Below the pieces are notes generated by a model. It was not told the DNA's origin. It worked only from the letters and a program-made list of their open reading frames with translations, and made no database searches. Positions 1 to 11,092 of a DNA stretch of 64,000 nt are shown here, piece by piece; the first letter of the stretch is position 1; every line of letters starts with the position of its first letter. The DNA lies in contig BLJB01000048.1 in the NCBI GenBank assembly GCA_013423325.1, forward strand, positions 62,001 to 126,000, read 5' to 3'. Made by a program: the position numbers and the translations under genes. The DNA is from Usnea hakonensis. Its lineage: Eukaryota > Ascomycota > Lecanoromycetes > Lecanorales > Parmeliaceae.

Positions 1-880
1 ACTGGAACCAGTTCTCTCAAGGCCGCAATGGAAATCCTAGGTTTTGACCCATGTCATCACATGTCGGTAAGAAGCCGCTCGAAATCCTCATCGAAAACAA
101 ATGAATCCTCATCCGTTTTTCCCAACAGGAGCTCTTCGACCACCCCAAAAAGAGTCTACTTTTCGCCAACCTCCTGAACGCCCCCTCAGAACAATCTCCC
201 CAAGAAACCCAATCCCGTCAAGACCGCATCGCCCACCACATGCGCGGCTATCTCGCCACCTTCGACTCCCCAGGCTGCGACGTCTATCAAGACCTCATGG
301 CCCTCTACCCCAAAGCCAAAGTCGTCCTCTCCGTCCGCGACAGCGACGAAGCGTGGTGGAAATCCTTTCATAACTCCCTGGGCGCTCAAGCGACGAGCCG
401 CTATTTTTGGCTGACGTACCCGATCCCGTTTTTGCGGTATAACGATGTCCTTTTTCACGCGATTACTCGTAGATGGATGCGTCGCGCCGGGACGGATCAT
501 CTGGGACCGGAGATCCATAGGGCGCATAATCGAGAGGTTCAGGCGAATGTGCCAAGTGAGAAATTGCTGGTGTATAATGTGAAGATGGGATGGAAGCCGC
601 TGTGCGACTTTTTGGAGGTGCCGGTACCTGAACAGCCTTTTCCAAATATGTAAGTAATCCCTGATTTGCCCCCCCTTCTAGGAGCTCGCTAAATGAATCC
701 GCGGCGTGAAGGAACGATGCGAAAATGATTGCAAGAATTCTCAGGGGTGCTCAGGTTATGGGAGCTTGCGTCTGGCTCCTGTATATAGGCTTGGCTTTCT
801 TGTCATTGTCTGTTGTGATTTGGCCGCAGTATTTCGTGAATTTCCTTAAATCCCTGTTTGCTGTGGTCGGGAACCGATGA
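1..880 (+). CDS. Sulfotransferase-like protein (Sulfotransfer_4 type), 5' truncated by the window edge
   Basis: Coding exons are 1..66, 129..649 and 712..880; the start lies upstream of the window, leaving 251 visible residues. The visible protein opens inside a P-loop (TGTSSLKAAMEILG), which in fungal sulfotransferase-like P-loop proteins holds the phosphosulfate donor PAPS. VVLSVRDSDEAWW follows, and WKPLCDFLEVPVP sits near the C terminus; both are typical of this family. Exon 3 is in another frame and adds a hydrophobic stretch (CVWLLYIGLAFLSLSVV), read as a C-terminal membrane anchor. The first intron (GTAAGA..CAG) is clear. The second (GTAAGT..GAAG, 650..711) has a weak acceptor, but it is the one that keeps phase and joins PFPNM to NDAKM, as expected for the family. 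The acceptor molecule is unknown; some annotated members may not be active sulfotransferases. Confidence 0.85.
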
Positions 881-2932
881 TTTTCTGTCGGTATTAGTCA
901 TATTGGTCGGTTTTCATCCCATTATATATAGAGACTCTGCATACTCTGCGAGCCTAGTATATCGAGAAATTCAAGTTGGTACGCAGAAACTGACTCTGGC
1001 CAATGAGAAGCAAAGCACCTGCGCAGCTCTAACAGCCATGTTTACGAGTACAATTTCTAAACTACAATATTACTTCTCAACGCTATGCGTAGCAAGCAGG
1101 TAAGCTGTCCACGCATCTTCATTTTTCTTATTCAGCGGGATTTCTCACCACGGAAAAAGTGGTTTTGAAACCCTGATGGACTCGCGCACTGTTTTGAGAC
1201 TCTGTCCTTTCATACTAATTCTTGAGACTGAGATAGGGCAGGGTGTTGGGAATGGAGCTAGGCGTTTATTCCAGACTAAGATGTGCATTTGAGCTATTGA
1301 CTTATCCCATTTTCTTTATTTTTTATTGTCTCGCTAAGGGATAAAAAAGTATGTTTGGGCTGAGCTCTTGAAGTTTGCAGGAATACATATATAGGTATAT
1401 ATTCCCACTAGCCCCTTTGTGTGAAATCATGCGCGATCACCGCGGTATGACAGCAACCTCGCAAGCTACTGTGGTTCTGCTATAGTTGGCATGGTGTAAG
1501 GGTCGATGCTGCATTGTGGGTCCGCCATCGTCCATGTGGTGATGGAAATGTGAGTTCCGGGGTAGGTGCTTGCTTGGGTTGAGGGAGGATTAGTACTCGT
1601 TAGTCAATAGATCCTAAGTGAAAAGCGCTAATGACATTCAGAGAATAGGGCGAGTGAGAGTGTGAAAAGGTGGTGAGTTGTGTATGTGAGTTTCATATGG
1701 AGAGTATGTCTGGTCAGCAATGATATCTAGGCGCTGTATACGGTACTATTCATTGTGATGCCGAACGAGTTGACTTTTCTATATATATACATACTTTTTG
1801 ACTTCAGATAATGTCCCTGGTGGCTGTTCGCGATCTGACAGGTCGAAGGCCAGTCGAACACTCAATTTCAAAATTGACACATTTGAAGCACCGGTCCTGC
1901 CAAAGCTTTTGGGTCTTATTGTTCATGACCTTTGTTCTTCAGTAAGTGCATGTTGTGTTCGACAATACGCAGCTATGATCAAATGGTGAAGGTGCTCAAT
2001 TGATGTTATTAGGGCGAGAAGACTGATTCATGTGAGCTTCTGCAAGCCAGAGGCGGGTTCTGTGGTGAGGACAATCAATGCTTGGACCTTTCAACTTCCT
2101 ATTGACTGCCCTTAGATCTGGTCAATTCACAAAACCAGAAGTTCTCAGAATTCTAAGTCGTTCACTCGGCATTTGGGTTACTAGCGAAATTAAGAAGACC
2201 GTTGCAAAATTCCCTCATACCTCGACAAGCTAAGCCAAAAATAGCGAAATCTTTTCAATCCGTGCACATTTTTTTCCATCTCACATGCTGGCCTTCGAAT
2301 CTCATATTGTGATCTCCCGTCGTATTTTTTTTTTCTTCCAAATTCCTTCGGTCAGTAGACTTTACCAAAACCTCCCGTCTGCTGTTCCTCAGCAGTAGAA
2401 GCTTGGAGTCGACATCGCAATTTCTCTCGCACCCTGACGGCAGTGGCTACGCTAGCACTTCAAAAAGTGTCCACGCGCTGGCCTTATCTGTGAGGTAGTG
2501 AAGAAAACGCTTGGTATCCGGATCTGAAACGCTGCCTCAGCTTATCATCGGAGCAGCCAGCCAACGGATTTTCTCCCTTACATTGGACCACACTCCAAGA
2601 AGACCATTGAAATTCCTGTTCGTGCAAACTGACGACGTTCAAAAGACCTAGAATACCATTTACAGCAGTTTCAGCCTTTCATTTTGATTTCGGGTTATAG
2701 TGTTTTTCGACGTGTTTAGATCCTCCATTTTGGGTCCAGATTCGCACGGACAGCAGACAGCAAGGGGCCTAGCGAATTTTTCCCGGTCTTCTTTCTTCAC
2801 CAGTCTTCTTGTATTCACAATCACAACAGTGATTCTCTTCAGACATCCCTAGCTTTGCATTACCAGCTATTCTCGCAGGATTGGAACTTTGAGGATCTAT
2901 CACATCGATAGTCTTGATAACCTCAAGTAAGA
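881..2932. other. Intergenic region, no gene recognised
   Basis: About 2 kb between two genes on the same strand. Only short ORFs without recognisable motifs are present (for example 858..1103 and 1798..1989). The base composition is ordinary. The last 300 bases are the likely promoter and 5' UTR of the F-box-like gene. No tRNA B-box was found. Confidence 0.6.
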
Positions 2933-4968
2933 ATGTTGTCTCCAGAACTCGTCATCGCCATCGCGGATCAGGTAAATATCCAGGCAATTATAACCCCCTC
3001 TGAGAGAATCGCAATCTAACACGCTCTAGCTTGAGACAGGCCATGATTTCTGCAACTTTGCGCGAACGTGCAAGACGAATTATGAATTGCTAGTAGGCTA
3101 TCCTTTCAGTTGGAACGACATAGAAATCGAATTTGAGTCATGCGGATTGAGAATGACCCCAATTCCTACCACAAGAGGCGAGATGACTCGCCGTGGCGCG
3201 GTACTTATTAGTGCTCCGTGGCAAATTACTCGGGTACGCTACAGGGAGTGTCCGTTGGCTCCCTGTGAGGCCTGCGAGATCGGGCAGGCTCTGCGATCCG
3301 TTAACGAGTATCTTGATCGGCGAGCTCAAAAGGTCAGTAAAAGCCTTCGGAAGCTGACGCTTTCGGGATACTTGCCAAGTACCTTTGAGTCCGTGAATGA
3401 CGATGCGCCTGGTCACACATTTAAGGGTGCTGGAGGTCTGTGCGCTCTCAGGCCAGAATGTTTGAATATTGAGCTTCGATGGGCGTTTTGGAGTCCAGTC
3501 ATGCTTTCCAGCTTTGACCTGACGACACTGAGGTCGCTTACCATGCCTGTGAGGATGCCTCTCGACTGCCTCAAGATAGGTGCAGCGTTTATGGACATGC
3601 CACAACTGGTAGACCTCACGATTACAGAGCTTTCCGACAGTGAGGATTTCGTGGATCAGTTCTGCCATCTCGGCAATGGCATCATGGCTCTCTCGACTTC
3701 ATTACGCACTTTAGACTTAAGTATCACTAATTGCAATCGACGAGGGTATGAAGATGACGCATTTGTGCAGCCGAACGATATTGCTTTCTTTTTCACGGCA
3801 TTCTTCCCCGAGCCTTCCCGGGACCGAGTTGAGGCGTCGGTAAGAGCAAAATTTAAGGACCCACGGGAGCCTCTGGACGTCAACCTTACTCGAAGCTCCA
3901 AAGGCCCACTCAATCTCGAGCGCATACGCCTGAGACACATTGATTTGCCTTGGTGGGCATTTGAAACTGTTTTCAGTCCGTACAGCATCAAAGAATTGGA
4001 CTTGTCAACATGCCGAGTGGCGCCCAATACCTGGGACGATCTCGGAAAGTATGCACAACTTCGCAGGCTTGCGGGTATCAATTACGAGATACTTTTGGGT
4101 TCATTCATGGATTTCCTTCCAACACAGCACAATCTCGAAGTCCTCTCATTCGCACGGCCACCAGACATTTACACTGTGATTAGCACCAGACAAAATGACC
4201 TAGATCTCCTGGTTGGTGATGTTTACTTCGCTTTCGAAGCCGCGCCTCTTATGGGCCCTGGTACCCAGTGGGGTAGAGCCCAAACCAGGCAAACTTGGTT
4301 ACTGCAGTCTCGAAAATCATGGGTTCAGTATGAAGACCTTATCAAATCGCCAAATTCCTGGATCTGGTACGAAAACCTCATACACTCTTTGGGATCATAT
4401 GAGGACTATCAGTATCCAAAGCGTTCAGCCTTTGCTAAGACTCTAAGCAACAAGACATCGTTGAAGCATCTAGTGCTCCCGGCGGACATGTTCGACATCA
4501 CACCTGGATTCATGGCATATCTCGCAATGTTAGTGCCAGCACTGGAGAGTGTCGAACTGGGGTTTGACTATGCAAGTCCGGTGAGTCAACGGTAGTGTTT
4601 TCCTGTTATGTAAATGGTGGTAAGACTGACGTTGAATGAATTAGGACCTTCGCGAATGCTTCGTTAAAGACTTCCTCCCCAGACACCCTCGTCTTAAGAA
4701 GATCACATTCCGGTCCTTAAATCGACCGTCTCCACAGTCAAAATTCAACCCAATCCACATGCTTTCAGCGTTCACAAGTCTCCCGTATGATGTGGCTCCA
4801 GCATCCCTCAGATACATTCGATTTTGCGATATCGTTAAAAATCCGTATGAGGGCGAACTCTTCATCTCACAAGTATACTATCACAGAGACCGAGAAAGCA
4901 CGAACGATGGTGTGTGGTGGTTAAGACTTACTGCGACGATGGGAGAGAGAATTTTCAAAGACGATTAG
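2933..4968 (+). CDS. F-box-like / leucine-rich-repeat-like hypothetical protein
   Basis: Three exons: 2933..2971, 3030..4580 and 4645..4968, giving 637 residues. The introns are GTAAAT..TCTAG and GTGAGT..TTAG, both phase 0. The N terminus (MLSPELVIAIADQ then LETGHDFCNFARTCK) has the form of a fungal F-box: a hydrophobic helix followed by a core ending in a RTCK-type motif. The body contains leucine-rich stretches such as LRTLDLSITNC, LNLERIRLRHIDLP and IKELDLSTCRVAP, which fit LRR-like repeats. F-box/LRR proteins generally act as substrate adaptors of SCF ubiquitin ligases, but no target can be inferred. ATG 2933 was chosen because it gives the F-box start; without the first exon the long ORF has no suitable ATG. 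The assignment to an F-box rests on N-terminal pattern only. Confidence 0.75.
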
Positions 4969-5134
4969 ACACTCAAGGTCCACGTGTTGAAGTAGGGAGG
5001 CTCAAAGATAGGTTTGCTCGCGAGGATCAAGAGCGTTAAACAATGCTTGTGGGATGTTACCTCGGGACGAAAGATGCATTCTTGGCAGTCCAAGTGAACA
5101 CCTTGCCGGAAAGCGAAAAGACAGTCTTCTAGTA

Positions 5135-6784
5135 TTACGTAGTAATCAGAAAACCTCCGAAAATAGTCTTTCTTCGCCTCGGCGGATCATAGAGAACGTC
5201 CTGTAGGGTCCTTCTTCCTCTCTGACTAGACAGCAGGCCACTTTCTGGCCCTATCATTTCAAACAGAACAAAAGTCGCAGACTCGCCTATCGCAAACGGC
5301 CTTGAAGTATGTCCAATAGATTCAGTAGCACGGCCAGAAATGCACTCATAAAGCAGTCCAGCGTCCACTTTTGTTCCCGCATGGTACAGTCCGACGCCCA
5401 TGCTTGCAATCTTCAATGGGTCACAGCTCCCATAAGGCGTAAAGGCATTGCCGACATTATTGATGGCAATAGAACCCTGTATGCCGTATTTCTGAATCAT
5501 GTGGGGTATTTGTAGCGTCCCTCTGACTCTCTCGCCCCCTCCTTCATGGTCGAGGGGCCTGCCCATCATGTAAAGATCTGAAGTCGGTAGTCCGACAAAG
5601 AAGAGCTTGAGATTCTGCACGCTTTGGCTCAGTGCTTGCCAATCTAGCTCACTGTGCAGAGTCAGTCTAGTGCAGTGGCCTAGAACAACAGTCATGTTCT
5701 CGGATGACAGTCGATGCTTCTCAGCAATGCTCGTCGATTCGAGCTGCTTGGCCACAAGAGTTGTCCAAATATCTCGATCTCCATCTAAGTTGTAGTCCAA
5801 ATGAAAGTCCAAATGCAGCCTGCAACCCAAAGCCGTTTTGAAGGCCCAGTCGATATTTTTCTTCATGTCATCTTCATTCTTTTCCACGTATGGCGTTGTT
5901 CCTAGTACCGATACATGCTCATTCAGGACCGCCATTTCGATTAAATCTCGGTTTGTAGGTCCATGGGGTCCTGAATATATAGGCTCCTGGGCGAAGGCAC
6001 ATATCTGAATTTCGCAGGCTGCCTCAAATTGCTTCTTCAAAGAAATAGCAGCATCGAGGCATTTCATACGCACAATGTGATCCACCTTGGAGGGATTAGA
6101 GTCAGCATCTCCCCTTTAAAGACGAGTTTGAACCTGCGACGAGACTTTGGAGAGTCTTGCTCCCACAACATGCCTTACGACCCAAACAGCAATTCTGGGA
6201 GGGCAAGATAGCTCTGAAACAACAACTTACTAGACAAATGTGGAAGTTAGCATTCCTAACTCGAGAGAGCAATTTAAAGATCAGAAAGGATTGGAGGAGT
6301 AGCAAACTACAACTCAAGTCCAGCGCCAGAAAAGAAGAATCAACTCCGAAATCCGCATACCTTCCACAAAAGCCCGCATGTGGGTCACCCCAGCAGCAAT
6401 GCTCTCAGCGACCAGCCATCTACCTCTTCTCAAAAGATCATCTGTATCAAAGCGCGCCTTCGCTTTCGCCGTAACCTCCATAGCCTCTGCAAAATCTCCC
6501 TTCACTATCTCCAAATCCGCAAATTTGGGATCGGAGAGGAGGAAGCATTTGTCCAAGTGGATGTGAGAATGGCAGAGGGAAGGGGCAATGAGGCTACTAT
6601 TGGCGTCCAATACATTCTTGGATGTGGACGAACTTGTACCTGCAACGTGAGGGACGATCTTCTCAATCTTGCCGTCTTCGATGTGGATGTCATGTTGGAC
6701 CTCTGGATCCCAACCTTTGAACAAGATCCGAGCGCCGCTGATCAAATCGACTTTCTCACATTGGGGATAAGGGTTTGCGGCCAT
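5135..6784 (-). CDS. Amidohydrolase, cytosine-deaminase-like group
   Basis: Two exons on the minus strand, 6784..6361 and about 6108..5135, giving about 465 residues. The protein has a metal-binding HxH (CHSHIHLDK, about residues 71-79) and a second-strand motif LDFHLDYN. It also has VLGHCTRL, and a C-terminal GNAFTPYGSCDPL..GLYHAGTK segment seen in fungal cytosine-deaminase-like amidohydrolases. Such enzymes hydrolyse cyclic amides or deaminate heterocycles; this substrate is unknown. The splice acceptor is uncertain. The donor at 6360 leaves one base of a codon, so the obvious acceptor before GTGGATCAC (6085) would shift frame. The acceptor at 6110/6109 restores phase and adds eight residues (DADSNPSK). 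The start MAANPYPQ is the first ATG of the open frame. Confidence 0.82.
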
Positions 6785-7330
6785 TTGTGCAGTCGAAAGG
6801 TCTCTACTCTATTGTCGCGAATGTCGATGAGGGGTAACTTTTCATACTGAGAGTCACGTGATAGAATTGCCGCTGAGCTTAATGATCTCGCGACCTGCCT
6901 TCCCCAATACCACTCTGGCAGAAATCATGCAAATCTGGCTCTTGGTCACTCTAACTCATCACTGAAGAAGCGGCGGCAGCCGAACGTTGGCAAGACCAAT
7001 TCGACTCGAATGACTATGGTAGCAACAGAGATGCATTGGCTACGGATTGGTTCCTTGTCCTAAGCTTGACATTACAACTTCTTCAAGGAAATTCAATTCA
7101 AGTAGAATATGCTGTCACCAACGCTTATGCATCCATAAGTAATCCAGGTCCTGTCCTATTTGCAATTTATTCAAGACCCAAGTCCCCCTAATCCACTATT
7201 CTGCAAAACGAAGCCCATACAGGGCCAGCAACCACAATTTCACAGGCTTCTAGCTCAACTTCTTTGATACTCTGCAGCTTCTTCGAGCGGCGTATTCCGA
7301 TTGACAGTGGGACTGGGCCACTCCGGTGGA
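6785..7330. other. Intergenic region between two minus-strand genes
   Basis: 546 bases that should contain the amidohydrolase promoter (beside 6784) and the 3' end of the repeat-containing gene (beside 7331). I see no coding signal, RNA gene or repeat here. Confidence 0.5.
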
Positions 7331-8234
7331 TCATCTTCTTCCCTTGCCGTTACCGCTCTCACGACCAGTACTCCCGCGACTAGTTTCCTCTTTGACTTCT
7401 CTGCTACCACCGGAGGCGGAATTTGTCCAGCCCCCGGGGGGCGGGGAGTAAGGGGACTCATACTCTTTGACTTCTCTGCTGCCACTGGACGCGGACCCCG
7501 TCCAGCCCCCAGGTGGCGGGGAGTAAGGGGACTCATACTCTTTGACTTCTCCGCTGCCACTGAACGCGGACCCCGTCCAGCCCCCAGGTGGTGGGGGGTA
7601 AGGGGACACATAGTCGGCTTCAGGACCAGTCACTGACGCGAGAATCCTAGGAGGCCGTGGGGGAAATATAGGAACTGGATGTGGGCGGGGCTCGCCCTCC
7701 GGACGTCCTACAGGGCCAGGACCGGCATATGGGAGGAACATGTCGCGTTCCGGAATCATCTTTAATGTAATTCCCGGCTCACGGGGTATTCCCCAACCCA
7801 GATTGCGTAAATTGTCTTTGAGTTGCTGGCGCATCGATGCAGGCTCTCCAAATTCTCCCTGCTACAGTGTCAATAAAAAGCAGCAAGCAGCTTCTCAAAC
7901 CCACCGTTAGTACTGCAATATAATCTTCCGGCGTGAAATTAGTGATGTAGGTGATACCACCCTCGCTCGCGCCCCAAAGCTCTTCAATTTTGTTGTCAAC
8001 ACCATCCAGATGCCACATCCTTGTTCTTGAGTCAAAAATCTGGGGCTTGCAATTAAATCCGCCATCTGCGCTGAATCTCTCCATTGTGTCGATGATCAAC
8101 GGTATGTGAATTCGGTCCCTCCCGGTCTTCTTACGCAGAAAGTATCGGATAGCTTGAGGGGTGAAACCGCGGGAGGCGTAGTAGAGTATGGTTACCAACT
8201 CATTTGGTGCGTCCACAGCTCCTCCTCGAGGCAT
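7331..8234 (-). CDS. Hypothetical protein with C-terminal proline/glycine-rich tandem repeats
   Basis: Two exons, 8234..7905 and 7861..7331, giving 286 residues. The 43-nt intron (GTGGGT..TGTAG) is phase 0 and joins EDYIAVLT to QGEFGEPAS. The N-terminal ~50 residues (NELVTILYYASRGFTPQAI.. then KKTGRDRIHIPLIIDTMERF) look like a small helical, possibly helix-turn-helix-like, domain. The C-terminal half holds three copies of a 25-residue unit around SPYSPPPGGWTGSASSGSRE, followed by a basic tail. The Pro-, Gly- and Ser-rich repeats suggest an extended, disordered region. I do not recognise the family and assign no function. Confidence 0.65.
7390..7614. repeat. Three 75-bp direct tandem repeats, in frame in the hypothetical gene
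   Basis: Units begin at 7390, 7465 and 7540, exactly 75 bp apart (25 codons each). Each contains CTTTGACTTCTC near its start and TCCAGCCCCC in its middle. Units 2 and 3 are closer to each other than either is to unit 1. Confidence 0.9.
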
Positions 8235-9524
8235 CCTTTTAGTGGAAGTTAAGATATTGTTTCAATGGTATGGAGAAAGCGAACTAGGTTCTGTGACAGT
8301 GAGGATTAGATGCGAGGAGCTTGGCTGTGAGAAGAATTTGTGGGCAGGATCGGTGCTGTTATGGGTAGATAATGACATCTTTGCCGCCTGGTAGGGTAGA
8401 AGCAGTTGTGTTATCAATTGTGTTAAAGACTCCATGAACCCGAGTTCAGCTCACGTGGCTGTGCGACAATTTTGTATGGGCCTATCAGACCAATCGGCGA
8501 GCGCTTCAGCCTCCGGGCAGAAGACCTTGAAGGGAATCAAAAGATTTCAGCCATACAAACACCTCATTGACGCCTATTCATCCGTTTGTATTTCGAGCCT
8601 GGTAGAATGGACACTCTTTTACAGTTGATTACTGGTCAATACCGTGTGACTGCCGCAAGACCGATGCAAGCCGGAACGGGTTATAAGCTTGGTTACCGCG
8701 TTATTGAAATAAATTTCTCGTGGACAGGGCAGCTTCACCCAGATCAACATGTCTCGTAATCAGGCTCAGCGTCAAGCTTATCGATTTTGACCTTCCGGGA
8801 AATAGCATCAACCGTGAGCGGCCCAGCATCCTGGGCAGGGAGATGGCTTGGAGCATCTGCAAATGTTCTTCACCTCTCGGGGTTGCCCAGACGCCATTGC
8901 CATTCGGCGTATTGCAGAAAGGCATGGAGGTACTGCAGTGGTAGTGAAGGGAAGGTTTTCTTGAAAAGTAGAATGACGCTATCGAGCCAGAGTCGTCGCC
9001 GGATCGCCGGCTTTTGAAATAGGTACAAGGTGAAAAGTAAAGTGCAGTAAGAATGTGTGTCATCTAGACTGGAAGACTTGGTGCTATGGAATGATAAAGC
9101 GATTGAGGCGAACGCATGGCAAGTTGACATGTAATCATTCTGAAAATGGAAACAGCACGTGCAATACCAGGCGAAGGTCTGAAATGGTTGGCTTAGTCAA
9201 TAGGGAGGTTGCTCAATGAACGGAAAAGATATTAGGATTTAGACGTCATTATCACCAGCCCATTTGAACAGGAGCTCAAACCAAATTGCTTACTATTCCT
9301 GCTAGCTAAATCCTCGTGCAAGAGATTTACGGATGCCAGCGCAAATGGTTTACATTTCGTATATGTGCCCTGTCTTCTAAGACAACAAGGGCAGGAAGAC
9401 CATTTTCGAAGCTGGAGCCCCTACCTGCCTGCAAGGTCCAGCCATATGTTGGCCGCTATTCAAGTGTGCGCAAGAACAAAATAGCGCGGCAACTAAGAAC
9501 TTTTGATTGCAAGTTTCTGTTTTC
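8235..9524. other. Intergenic region with no firm gene
   Basis: Apart from the possible broken ORF at 8744..9130, I see only short frames without motifs. The part nearest 8235 should hold the promoter of the repeat-containing gene. The part nearest 9524 is the 3' flank of the peptidase gene. Confidence 0.5.
8744..9130 (-). pseudogene. Possible broken ORF with one in-frame TGA
   Basis: On the minus strand a reading frame runs 9130..8870, stops at a TGA after LQYAEWQWRLGNPER, and continues in the same frame for about 40 codons (ISRKVKIDKLDAEPDYETC) to a second TGA ending at 8744. The central peptide DSVILLFKKTFPSLPLQYLH looks protein-like, and the frame is unchanged across the stop. This could be a decayed gene, an exon pair with an unseen intron, or chance. 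I do not recognise a family. Confidence 0.25.
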
Positions 9525-10631
9525 TCAAGTCTTCTTTCGTGGATCCTTTCGCTCTCTTCGAGGCGGAGCCGGAGTCAAGATATTGGTCCTCGGTCTCGAA
9601 GCCCTTACAGTTTTCTTCTCTGATTGCTCGGTAGGACGGTTCTGACCAGGGGCAAGGTGCTCTATGGCCTTGTTCTCTAACCACGGGCGGCTGCCATGAT
9701 TTGGGCGCTCGAGTCCACCATAACCGAAGCACCATTGCGCCTTAGCACGTACATGCGAGAAGGGGATCACACCAAAGTGCCTTGAATCTGTAGATCTTTG
9801 GGGATTATCACCAAGAGCGAAAATTTCATTTCGCTTGATCTACGCTAGCTATCAGCACGACACGGTGGTTGGAGGATCAATATAAAAAGATAAGAAGAAT
9901 CTTACCGGAAGGATATACTGCATTCTGCCTTTTCCTATAGTCCATATCCGATCCCCTTCAAGAGCCGCTACTCTTTTGGTTATCCAGCAGGTGATATAAT
10001 TTCTCTTTGGGCCCAGTACACAGACCACATCTCCTAACTTGATATCTTGGTAGTCATTGTAGGCGTTGGAGGAGTATTGAATCCCGGGATTGCCACCGAA
10101 AGTGGGCTGCATAGAGTTTCCGCTACTATTGCTGAACCGGCCCCAAGGCCTCATAGTTTTATTGAGTACCTCAATCAAGGCGGGATGGAACGTAACTGTG
10201 ACGGATTGATGTGGCATAATCTTGACGGACCGGTGCTCGTGTGTGAGGATGTCATAGAAGAAGCGTCCGATACGGCTCTTTACCACAAACCCCTCTTTCT
10301 CAGGCAATCGAGGCTTCAGCATTCGCCATTTTGTATATCTTACTACAGTATAAACCAACTCCTTCAGAAACCAGGGAATATGTCTCACAGTCCACCAAAT
10401 TTTGCTAAGGAGAGGCTTCTTTTGTCGAGCTAAGCTGCATTGTTCCAGAAACCGTTCTCGCTCAGAGGCTGTGAGGGCGGTCTCCTTAAGAGGTGCAGAT
10501 ATTCTTCTGCTAGTCTCACTAACACGGAACAGACGACACTGGACGCGAGGGAGGCGTCCTGGCTGTGGTCTGCTACCCCACCGCGAACTCGCAATTTGGA
10601 GATGAGGCCGTAGAGGTCTCATTGGAGGCAT
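9525..10631 (-). CDS. Mitochondrial inner-membrane peptidase-like protein (signal peptidase I / S26 family, IMP type)
   Basis: Two exons, 10631..9906 and 9839..9525, giving 346 residues. The intron (GTAAGA..GCGTAG) is phase 0. The catalytic serine motif is SGNSMQPT (Ser about 173) and the catalytic lysine lies in KRVAALEGD (Lys about 219). After the splice comes the signature LGDNPQRSTDSRHFG, so the serine/lysine dyad is complete. The arginine-rich, acid-poor N terminus (MPPMRPLRPH..) fits a mitochondrial targeting sequence. IMP peptidases remove sorting signals from proteins of the intermembrane space. It is longer than typical Imp1/Imp2 (about 170-190 residues) because of an N-terminal extension and a basic C-terminal tail, so IMP1 versus IMP2 is left open. 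It is divergent from TIM17. Confidence 0.85.
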
Positions 10632-11092
10632 TCGGGCGTTCCTTTAACATTCGTAAAACCAGAGGGACGTGCTGCACGGGGAAATTGCTCTGCGTAGACA
10701 CATTCACCGCCATCGCAGCGATGGGAAACTGCGCGTCCACAGCAATCAAATTTGGCTCCTTGCATGAAGTGAGTGGATGTACTCAAATTAGCGGCTTGCC
10801 AAGCCGGCAGGATTAGACGCGAGGCAAAAAAGTTGTACTGGATCGTCATTTGATATTGTAGCAATTGATACTTTAACACCAACGACAAAATACTACAGTA
10901 TAAGCCATCGTCAAAGGCGACCTTCGTTTATGTGCCATCACTTTGCTCGACTGTAGCAGCCCCTGACATATATTCCTTGCCATCAATCCGTCTCATGCGC
11001 CATTGCCATTAGCCTTCTTGACGACCAGCTAGAGCTACTACCCCCTCACAGGGCTCCATCCTTCCAGCGTCTGTTCCCTTTCAATATTAGTC
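10632..11092. promoter_or_regulatory. Shared divergent intergenic region, IMP-type peptidase and TIM17
   Basis: 461 bp separate the two start codons. Both products act at the mitochondrial inner membrane, so a shared promoter is plausible. No specific operator is claimed. Confidence 0.45.
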
